A DNA stretch of 64,000 nucleotides, taken from Phaeotremella fagi (lineage: Eukaryota; Basidiomycota; Tremellomycetes; Tremellales; Phaeotremellaceae). Where the stretch lies: contig BCHU01000001.1 of the NCBI GenBank assembly GCA_001599715.1, forward strand, positions 1,225,634 to 1,289,633, read 5' to 3'. Made by a program: the position numbers and the translations under genes. Each line of letters opens with the position of its first letter. Position 1 is the stretch's first letter. The notes below the pieces were generated by a model. The model worked only from the letters and a program-made list of their open reading frames with translations, made no database searches and was not told where the DNA came from. Positions 27,983 through 36,432 of this stretch are shown piece by piece.

Positions 27983-28507
27983 TATGAATATTTATTGAGA
28001 AGTGAAAAGTGATGTAAATGTGGATGTAATGTTAAGTACTCTAAAAGGTGGCGAGTAAAAAGTAAGATTATTTTAATAATTGATGAAAGTAAAAGAGAAA
28101 GAAAGAGATGATTGAGATTGATTGATATATACGTCGTTCCCCCTTCACCCCTCCCACCCCCGTTGTAGAGCCATTCCCGTCATCGAAGTTGATGGAAACA
28201 CAAAGAATTATCTAGAACCACGTGGTAGCTTACAGACTTTGGTAGGGCTTTCTAGTGGTCTTATCTATTCCCCCTCTGTAAAAGACCGGTTGTGTGGCAC
28301 ATTTCTTGACTAGTGCCACTGAATTCCAAGTAGGAACCTATGAAAACAATAATTAAATTCATTTAAACAATTCGTGATTATATAAGCTACATGATAAAAC
28401 AAAATGGAAGGCAATAACAGAATAGTAGTCGAGTATGTACTAAAACAAACAATTTAAGCAAATGAATCAACCGCTAGGGTCGAATTCAAGGTCGAGTTTC
28501 ACTCCCT
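27983..28507. promoter_or_regulatory. HSP70 promoter region and aquaporin 3' flank
   Basis: Upstream of leftward HSP70. It contains an A-rich 5' UTR, a TATATA at 28126-28131 (about 145 bp upstream of the ATG), pyrimidine-rich C tracts at 28140-28162 and the heat-shock element listed separately. The portion after about 28330 is AT-rich and is probably the aquaporin 3' UTR. Confidence 0.55.
28184..28218 (+). promoter_or_regulatory. Step-type heat-shock element (four GAA units, period 10)
   Basis: GAA occurs at 28185, 28195, 28205 and 28215, exactly 10 bp apart, each as an nGAAn unit with 5-bp spacers. Established work on yeast Hsf1 describes this layout as a step-type HSE. It lies 202-236 bp upstream of the HSP70 start codon, a suitable place for an Hsf1 site. 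Confidence 0.6.
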
Positions 28508-30204
28508 TTAAATCTGTCGAGAATCATTAAAGACTTGAGGGGGGATCGTAACCTTCTGTTTGTGATGATTGAAATCATCGTTCACAAAGGTATTGTTTGA
28601 GTTCATTGAGTTACGACCAACTCCCACAAGTTCACCAAGAAGATTTTCAATTCTATCTAGTCGAACTTCAAGCGATGTGACACTTCTTCTACGTTCGAGA
28701 TCATACACCTATAACCTATCAGTTCCGTATCACTCTATCATAACTACGTGTCACTTACAACTTCCTTAGGACCTTCTGTGTGTAGATCACCTATACCTGG
28801 ACCTGAGACCGCTAAAGTCATAGCTTCACCTTTTTCAGCATCTCCGAGATTAGATTGCTGACCGCTCAGTCTGGAATTAACTGGCGCTGGAACGTCAGCG
28901 TCGGTTTCTGGACCCAGAACAGTTTCGTATTGCAGCCATTTCTAAATCAATAAGGTCAGTTCGGTAAAAACAACAGAAGAAAGCTGGCACGTACTAGCAT
29001 CTTGTAGAAACCGGCCGAAATAATTGCTCCAAGAGCGGGTCCGACCTAAGTTTCAAGTTGTATCAGTCAAAAATGATACAAGTACAGTATTAACGTTTAC
29101 TCACCCAGTAGATCCAGTGGTAATCTGAGAAAGTACGGAGAACAACGGCAGGACCAAAACTACGAGCTGGGTTGAGGGAGCCGCCGGTATAATATACACC
29201 TAAAAGTTCGGCCACGAACAATGCCAAACCAATTCCAATGGGAGCTACGCATGTCAGAAGATGGGGTTTTCAGTGTATTCACCTATGAACGTCGCTTTGG
29301 TTTTCTCGGCTGCTAGTAATAGAATAGCCAACATGAGACTAAAAGGGAGACAGGATTAGTAAAAAGGAAATAAATCCAAAGTTGCATGACTCACAGAGAC
29401 GTCAAGAACATCTCGATAAAAAGTCCTTGGGCTACACTTGTCCCTCCACCCAATGTAGTTCGAACATTTAAAGTCCCAGGGGTAATAGCTTGAATGATAG
29501 CAGCACCCTAAGATTTTAACACAGAGTGTTAGAAAAAAAATTCGAAAAAAACCTGGATCAGAGTTATTTACCGTAATTCCACCCAAGATTTGACTGAAAG
29601 TCAAAAGAGCTCCACGTAATGGAGTCAAAGCTCCGACTAGTACCATACCAAGAGAGACAGCAGGATTGAAAAGTCCACCTGAGACTCTAAAGAAAATCCA
29701 GGCGTTGACGGCGAGTGAGAATCCAAATGAAAGTGCGATGTATAAACTATAACCGGTTCAGTCTCGTGATTGACCGGGTTTGACTTACAGATTCGAAGTG
29801 TTGGCTGTGGCTGCTGCTGTACCATCTTGACCAGATGTTGTATCCCCAGTGACTGAGGTTGTTGGTATATTCGCAACGCTATAAAAGTAAAGTTGTGTCA
29901 ATCGATCGAACCAAAAGAATACCAACACTGATAACAGTATCCAGTGCCACGCTGAAACTCACTTTGTACCACCCAAAGCGAAGATCATGAAAAGAACAGT
30001 TCCAACATATTCACCGACCATAGCGATGAAATCTACATCGACACTTAGCTGTCTATTTTTGGGTTTATTTAGAGGTTGTTAGAGCTTACGATTTTTTATT
30101 GCTAGTGCAGCAGGACCTTGTTCTGGAGATTTCAAATGCCAATTAATCGGGTTACGTCTTTTGGTGTCATTTTTATGAACTCTATCTGGTTGTCTTGTCG
30201 TCAT
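28508..30204 (-). CDS. Aquaporin, orthodox fungal (Aqy) type
   Basis: MIP-family water channel of the plasma membrane. Both pore loops are visible: the first is a GLFNPAVSLG half and the second a SLNPARSFGP half, followed by the orthodox-type block FSDYHWIYWVGPALGAIISA. The spacing and sequence (ITPGTLNVRTTLGGGTSVAQ, LLLAAEKTKATFI) resemble Aqy1 rather than the aquaglyceroporin Fps1. The hydrophilic N-terminus (MTTRQPDRVHKNDTKRRNPI) is short. The C-terminal tail is about 110 aa and unusual: it is polar and then carries a predicted coiled coil (SLEVRLDRIENLLGELVGVG) just after RRRSVTS, a basophilic-kinase-like site. About nine short introns interrupt the gene; exon edges were not all fixed. 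Glycerol permeability cannot be told from sequence, but the gene sits close to two glycerol-synthesis genes. Confidence 0.92.
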
Positions 30205-31538
30205 TTTGTCTACTTGAAAAGATACGAATGAAAGTAAAGAAAATAAAAAGTTTAAGATGGAAGTTCACTCTATTATTCAAAGATCGACAAGAGATATAAA
30301 TATCTTACTTTCAACGGAAAACGCATAATATCGAAAAAAACATCAACATACGTCACAAACCCATTCAAAGTCATATTTACATACGTACAAAGTCAATTCC
30401 GTAGGATTAAAGGTCTTAAACGGTCTGGAACTTTGAAATAAAATACATTGTAAGGTATTATACCCTGTGTTATACGTTAACTTGGAATCGATCTAGTTGA
30501 TCTACACCGACGATCTTTCTTTCGTCATTTGGATGAGTCCCAATCAAAATATTTCAGGCACTGTTCATGGAGCGTGCACCGATAAAGAAGAAACTTTATG
30601 TTTTTGTGTATAATATATATGTTCAAATTCTGCAGTTGCCTTCAAACAGTCCTATATGGATTTAATTCAATAGCTTAGAGCTCATTGCATTTTTATAATG
30701 GATCTTATTCACTGTTTCTGAATTTCACAGGCACTAACAGTACCGAGGAGTAATCAAGTATGCTTCTTTGAATTTGGCTTTCCATCTTCTGAATTATCCA
30801 AACGCCTTTTTGAATAGGTCACCCCCAATTGTTTTGACATACTATAGAGATCCAAAGCATTTGTCGTCGATACCGCAATAATCAACTCAATCTCCACAGA
30901 AGCTCACGTCTTCACCAATGCTCGCAGTGATTGTTAAGGTACGCATGCTGAATTTTTAAGTGCTTCAATTATGCAAATCCATTCGAGTAGAAACATGTTA
31001 ACAGTCATCAAACTTAAAGTTTATCCGTTGGAATATTGAGATTAAAGTGCTAAGTAATTATTGGACTCGAGCAAAAGGTTTTTAGGTAGAAGTATGCAAA
31101 GGCAAGGTGGATTATCCCGAAGTTCTATCAGGCAAAGAATAAGCTGATACTCATTCGCGGGCACTCACAGAAGCTTCTCCGGACCTTCCACACTTTCCCA
31201 CCATCTACATGAGCAGTCTAGCCGCCTGACTTGCACGCTCCAGACCTTGCAAAGTATTTTTAGCTGGGTGATATGGCAGATTTGGAAAATGAGAATAGAT
31301 CCTGCCACTTTCACGCTAGTCATCCAGATCTTGGCACTACGTCATTATGGCAGTTTATTCAGTGGTGAGTTACTTGTAGTACGAGTAAGTGCACTATGGC
31401 GTGAGAATGATAAGTACGATTGCAAGGCAGGTTATTCATATATAAAGTGCTAGATCCGCTCCACTTCATCTTCAAGTTCTTCCATTACAACTACAATCAC
31501 ACTTTATACTCTTCCACATTAAACAAAACACAATCACA
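30205..31538. promoter_or_regulatory. 1.3-kb intergenic region, aquaporin and small-gene promoters
   Basis: The longest gap in the window; both flanking genes point away from it. No gene or RNA is seen. Short ORFs here have no coding character. Notable spots are a TATA box (listed separately) and an AGAAGCTTCT half-HSE-like pair at 31169-31178. The length suggests complex regulation of at least one of the two genes. Confidence 0.5.
31439..31446 (+). promoter_or_regulatory. TATA box of the 67-aa protein gene
   Basis: TATATAAA, located 93 bp upstream of the ATG at 31539. The following leader is pyrimidine-rich and then turns to ACAAAACACAATCACA just before the ATG, the A-rich pre-start context of highly expressed fungal genes. 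Confidence 0.55.
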
Positions 31539-31864
31539 ATGAATCCAACTGGAACTACCACAGCCACTACTACCGGTACAGGTACAGGTCAACAAGACGC
31601 TCTTGGTGAGTTTATCTGGCTTTATGTCTTTAAAAACGATCTGTCATGTTGATGAACCCAATAATAGATAAAGGAGTTGACGGTGCTCTCAAACATTTCG
31701 GTAAAGGTCAATCTGCTAGTACCACCGAAAAGATCTCTGATGGTCTCAGATCTGGATTCAAGAAGGTAAGTCAACTTGAGATAGTATCGTTATGTCGTCA
31801 TGGCTAATCGTGGTGTTTTCTTTAGTTGACTGGAAAAGATGTCCCAATCCAAGATAAACAATAG
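31539..31864 (+). CDS. Small conserved fungal protein, 67 aa (stress-type)
   Basis: Three exons: 31539-31605, 31668-31765 and 31826-31864. Frame is kept at both junctions, giving 67 aa. The N-terminus is a Thr/Gly run (MNPTGTTTATTTGTGTGQQD) that leads into an amphipathic, charged part (DKGVDGALKHFGKGQSASTT, EKISDGLRSGFKKLTGKD) and ends VPIQDKQ. I recall a family of short fungal proteins with the pattern DKxxDxxxKxFGxG...EKIxDGxRxxFxKxTGKxVP, often reported as stress-induced and without known function; that is memory, not a search. It has no signal peptide or membrane span. The TATA box, the A-rich leader and its place next to aquaporin and glycerol genes fit a stress-inducible, abundant protein. 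Confidence 0.8.
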
Positions 31865-32167
31865 ATGGTGCTTGGGTCACTGGGGTCGTTTCAGAAGTTA
31901 GAAAAGTTTGAATGATTTACTTGGTTTCTGTAGTTAAATACGGCAAAAACTATGAATTTTTACTCAAAGGACAATTGTTCACAAAACGAAGCAAAACTTG
32001 AAAAGGCAGTATTGCGACTGGTGACGTTTGCGTGGGCAACTGCACCTTGGGGTCATCTAGTGAACACAGTCATAATGCTAAAGAATGCATAACCCATCTA
32101 GAAATCTAATGCCATTTGCTACATTGTTTTGCTGTTTTGACACTCCCCTCGATCGAACTACAACCGT
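31865..32167. other. Convergent 3' flanks
   Basis: A 303-bp gap between the 3' ends of the small gene and of the phosphatase gene. It is AT-rich, with no feature seen beyond likely polyadenylation regions. Confidence 0.3.
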
Positions 32168-33603
32168 CTAATCTTCCCTATCGAGTTCAGAATTACTCTG
32201 TCTTCTTTTCGTCGTGCTATGAGCCATAGCCCTTTTAAAGGCTTCCAAAGAGATTTCTTGTTTACTAGGTCTTCTGTTTAAATTCGCCCCTGCACCACCG
32301 GACGTAGAATCGTCAACAACTGGACCAGGTGAACCAGGTCTAGAAGGAACAGGTGAACCGACAACACTATCGTTACCAGTCAACTCATCCGATGGTTTAC
32401 CATAGATAGCTCTCCATCTTGCACGTTCGTCTACACCACCTGTGAATGAGTTCATACGAGAGCCAGCGGGTGTGGTGATCGGTGTCGTATCTGGTGTTGG
32501 ACGTGGTTCGACTCTGTCAACCGGTTGTTCAATGATTAATTTAAACATTTTCGTCGTTGGATCCCATGAGGCTTGGACATGCGATAAATCTTCTACCAGG
32601 AAATCTGGTCTTTCTTTCTCTAACGATTCACGGGAATGACTCGTACAGGTTGCCAAAACCATTGAGCCAGCTGCTTTACCAGCTTTGATTCCTGTTGGTG
32701 CGTCTTCGACGACAAGAGCTGAGATAAGGGGGTTAGTGAAATGATCGAATTGTACTTGTTTCCAACTCACATTCAAATGGTGAAGCGTTGCAACCAGAAG
32801 CACCAAGTAGATATGGGTCTGGGAAAGGTTTACCTCTAGTAACAGAATCTGCAGTAACGAAAACCTTTGGAGTCGTAAGACCAGCAATTGGAATAGCTTT
32901 ACCAGCATAGAAATAGGTACTTGAAGTACTGAAACGCAAAGTCAGCAATCAAAGCTACCATGAAAAACACGAAAATGACTAACCAAATCGCCCATTTCTC
33001 TTCACCACCACGAGATTCTTTTTCACTACTAAGATCATCTAAAAGTTTGGCAACACCTGGAAGAACCTCGATACCACTCTTCCCACTTTGTCTACCGATT
33101 TCTTCGGCAGCTTCTAGAATCGCCGTTTCGAATCTGACAACTTCTGCGGCTAAGACTTCTGGATCACAATCGTTTCCTAGAACCCATTTTTTCATAACGT
33201 CAATCGTTCTCATACCGTGGGCGGCTATTTCGTACATTAGCGAAAAGTTCGCTATCACACGAGTCTCACTTACATTTTAAAATCTCGTCGAGATCTAATG
33301 GATACTTCTCTGCCATTAGCTTCCATGCGGAATTGACAGCGGGAGAACTGAGTCAAATGGTAAGTATTGCGAAATTGAATTCAGAATCAGAATTCCTTAC
33401 CTGTTGATCAAAGTTCCATCCATGTCGAAAAGAACACTTTGGACATAAAGTTCAACGATGTGAGGATCTGACACAGGCGTCATAGCTCCTGAAGGTGGGT
33501 AGGTGAAGGATGGTCGTCGACTAGGAGCTGCAGATGCTGGCGCCGATGAGTTGGGCGTTGGCAGAGCTGACATTTGGAAGGCTTCTTTGGTGAATACAGA
33601 CAT
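32168..33603 (-). CDS. HAD-family phosphatase, glycerol-3-phosphatase (Gpp/Dog) like
   Basis: HAD hydrolase that by family resemblance dephosphorylates glycerol-3-phosphate (Gpp1/2) or 2-deoxyglucose-6-phosphate (Dog1/2). The catalytic loop SVLFDMDGTLIN has the nucleophile and acid Asp. The cap domain includes AHGMRTIDVMKKWVLGNDCD. Later come STYFYAGK, RGKPFPDPYLLGA (conserved Lys) and VVEDAPTGIKAGKAAG (Asp pair for Mg). The enzyme core is about 240 aa, the usual size, but here it is flanked by disordered extensions: about 55 aa in front (PSRRPSFTYPPSGAMTPVSD) and about 110 aa behind (PTPDTTPITTP, NRRPSKQE, TKRRQSNSELDRED). Both carry RRxS and S/T-P sites. About six exons. It is divergent to GPD1, which makes its substrate; this context favours Gpp over Dog. 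Confidence 0.85.
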
Positions 33604-34447
33604 GATGGGATTGTGTTGTTAGATGAAAAGGTGGTTGATTCAAGATTTTGAAGTTGATGTTATGTAAATAAAAGATGCAAGATGAAGATTGTTATGACAG
33701 AAACTCAGAAAACAATTAATTGCGACGAGCTCAAAAAATTCTCGTTCGGTAGTATGACAAACCCTCGATCATAGATTTGATCTCTTGGGGTGACAAGTGA
33801 ATTGACTGAAACTTGACTCCACTCAAAGTGTAGAAATTCCAAACTCCTCCGTCGGGTAAAACACGAAAATTAAAACGCCCATTCGTCATATCTCCGACCC
33901 CAATTAATTTTTTTCTTTCCCTTGCCCTTGACTGCAGCTCAAATGCCCTATGCATAAGAAACTGTGACCGGGACAAAAATTTTCTCACATTCCAGATTTG
34001 GGGTTTCATTACGGCAAGTGACCTTATGAAAGACCCTCGTGGGCGTCTATTGCCGCATTTTCATGACGTCAAGTTTGAATGATATATTGCAGATTTCATT
34101 ATCGGGGTTGCGGTTGGCTGTGAACCCTAGAAATAAAAATTTCATCTAACACACCGATTAATACTTTGGGGCGAAGATTGTAAGTCAGCTCCTCCTTATT
34201 CGTAAAGGGGTGAGAACTTAACACGTCATCCATTGATCAATCTGCGGCTGAGCAGCTGATCCCGAGTGGTGTCTGAGTTTGTTTTTGAAAATTTATTCAT
34301 TGAAGGTACTTTCTCAAATAGAATTTTAGATTGACGTTTGTCACACTTTGCCATCTACACATTCATCTGTTCACTCTTTCTTAAATCTAGCAAGCATATC
34401 AAACACGAATCTTCTTCTGATCATCTCCAATTTATAACACTGAAACC
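33604..34447. promoter_or_regulatory. Shared divergent promoter of the Gpp-like gene and GPD1
   Basis: 844 bp between two start codons that face away from each other. It holds a perfect CRE palindrome (34064-34071) and an AGGGG stress-response-element core at 34205-34209, plus pyrimidine-rich leader sequence before the GPD1 ATG. A leftward ORF at 33731-34009 has no coding support. Confidence 0.6.
34064..34071. promoter_or_regulatory. CRE palindrome (ATF/CREB-type site)
   Basis: TGACGTCA, a full 8-bp palindrome. In fungi, bZIP factors of the ATF/CREB class (Sko1, Atf1) bind this site downstream of the Hog1-type stress MAPK. It lies 377 bp upstream of the GPD1 ATG and 461 bp upstream of the phosphatase ATG. 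Confidence 0.5.
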
Positions 34448-35942
34448 ATGTCTATCGTTACACCAGTCACTCAATTATTTTCAGAAACTGCAATCTCAAG
34501 TACGGCAACGACGCCTGGTGAGTACCAAGTTTTTGAGGACGTTACATTCGTGAACAGCGTATTAACCACTTGATAACAGCTGCAACCCGCCCTTCCTCTC
34601 CTATTCCAGCTACTTTACCTCCATCTCCATTACCATCTGGAAAACATAGAGTTGCAATAGTAGGATCTGGATCTTGGGGCTCAGCACTCGCCAAAATAGC
34701 CGCTGAGAACGTGGCCAAGAGACCCAATGAGTTTCACCAAGAAGTTAGAATGTGGGTTAGAGAGAAGTTTGTAAGTGAACCAAGCTTTGGTTGAATCACC
34801 CGCCTGACGATATACCTATTATAGGTTAACGGCAAAAAACTCACAGAGGTCATCAACCGAACGCATGAGAACAAGAGATATCTACCTGATATCAAGCTGC
34901 CAAAGAATTTGACCGCTGTTGGACATTTAAATCAGGTTGTTAAGGATGCAACACTCATAGGTATGTTGAAGATCAACTGTCAGGCAGTGTTTTTCTTTAC
35001 TAATCAACTTCCCAGTGTTCGTGACTCCACATCAATTCCTCCATTCAGTCCTAGCGGAATTCCAAAAACCAGATGTCATTCTACCCGGAGCAAGAGCTAT
35101 AACAGCAATCAAAGGAGTCCAAGTTGACGGAACCGATATTTCCACTTTTGCCAGTTTGATCGAGACGAAGCTCGGCACGCCATGTTCAGCACTTTCAGGT
35201 GCAAATATCGCGTTAGAAGTAGCTTTAGGTCAATTCTGCGAAACAACGATCGGGTGCCCATCACATGTAGATGAATTACTTTGGTCAGCGGTGTTCAACG
35301 CACCTTCTTTCAAAGTCGCAACGGTCGAGGATGTCAATGGTGTCAGTCTTGGAGGAGCTTTGAAAAACGTTGTTGCTCTTGCGGCCGGGTTCGTTGATGG
35401 TTTGAAACTTGGTGGAAACACCAAAGCTGCGATTCTCAGGATTGGATTAAAAGAAATGACGGATTTCGCAGTGGAGGTGAGTTGAGGCAACTCATTTAAG
35501 GTTATGATTTGCTGACCGGTATGCGTAGTTCTTCGAAGGCAGTAAAGTTGAAACGTTTAGCAACGAATCTTCCGGAGTCGCTGATCTAATCACAACTTGT
35601 GAGTTTCTGTCTATACATACAAACATACAAGGAAACTAAACTTGTAATGCCAGGTTATGGAGGAAGAAACAGAAAATGTGCAGAAGAATTCGCCCGTCAA
35701 CACCCTGCACAGACCTTTGAGCAAATCGAAAAACGATTATTGAATGGTCAAAAACTACAGGGCACAGCAACAGCCGAAGAGGTGAGTTGTTACAACCCGA
35801 ACACAAGGAGGTTGTCTGACGTCTACAGGTTAACGCTTTCTTAACCGCAAGGAAAAGAGTCCATGCCTATCCGTTGTTCGAGAAAGTTTATCAAATCAGT
35901 TTCGAAGGTTTACCTCCTTCTGAACTTGTTGTCGGTTTATAA
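34448..35942 (+). CDS. GPD1: NAD-dependent glycerol-3-phosphate dehydrogenase
   Basis: Reduces dihydroxyacetone phosphate to glycerol-3-phosphate, the first committed step of glycerol synthesis (osmolyte, redox sink) and of phospholipid backbones. Six exons. The first (34448-34517) and the start of the second encode a Ser/Thr/Pro-rich leader (TPAATRPSSPIPATLPPSPL) ahead of the Rossmann start HRVAIVGSGSWGSALAK. Other family blocks: EVRMWVREKFVNGKKLTEVI, NRTHENKRYLPDIKLPKNLT, VFVTPHQFLHSVLAEF, SALSGANIALEVA, GALKNVVALAAGFVDGL (catalytic Lys in ALKN) and the substrate-site block TCYGGRNRKCAEEFAR. It ends FEGLPPSELVVGL with TAA at 35940-35942. The leader has no clear PTS2 signal, unlike yeast Gpd1. 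Divergent to the Gpp-like phosphatase. Confidence 0.96.
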
Positions 35943-36432
35943 GAGATTGGGCTGAAGAAGGAAAACCTACATTGTAGCCATAAAATTAATCAGTAAATAT
36001 CAGTAGCATTCATAGCATTTATCATAGAATGAATAGATGGGCATTGGACTTTGTTGGTTACTCCGATCGTGCTGCATCAAGAGTGTTTCGAGTCATCCTT
36101 TCAGAGGGGCTAGGGACTGAAGAAGGTCGTCTGAGCAACTTAAGTAACGTTAACGTTAACTTACTGATCTTCTCCATCCTTTGTTTTGATCCGTTTCATC
36201 CTCATCCTTTGAACAAACGGGCGCAAATGATCAAATAATTACTTACGCGATGTAACCGAGTCAGGTGATGTTGTAGTTGTTCAAATTGACAGCGGTAATA
36301 CCGACCACCACCTTGCATTTACATTTCAACAACGCCACACGTTTGATCTAAGTCAACAAATACACCCAACCATCTTGACTCGTAATATTATTCTATTCGC
36401 TCCAGTCGACCACATCCACGCTCTGAATTCAC
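35943..36432. promoter_or_regulatory. GPD1 3' flank and promoter of the next gene
   Basis: 490 bp without a gene. At 36143-36163 a double GTTAAC palindrome (AAGTAACGTTAACGTTAACTT) stands out as near-perfect dyad symmetry. The region after 36230 is AT-rich and pyrimidine-rich, suitable for a promoter. Confidence 0.35.

Noticed and set aside
33731..34009. 92-codon leftward ORF in the GPD1 promoter
   Set aside because: No motif or spliced partner, and it lies in a divergent promoter of two well-supported genes.
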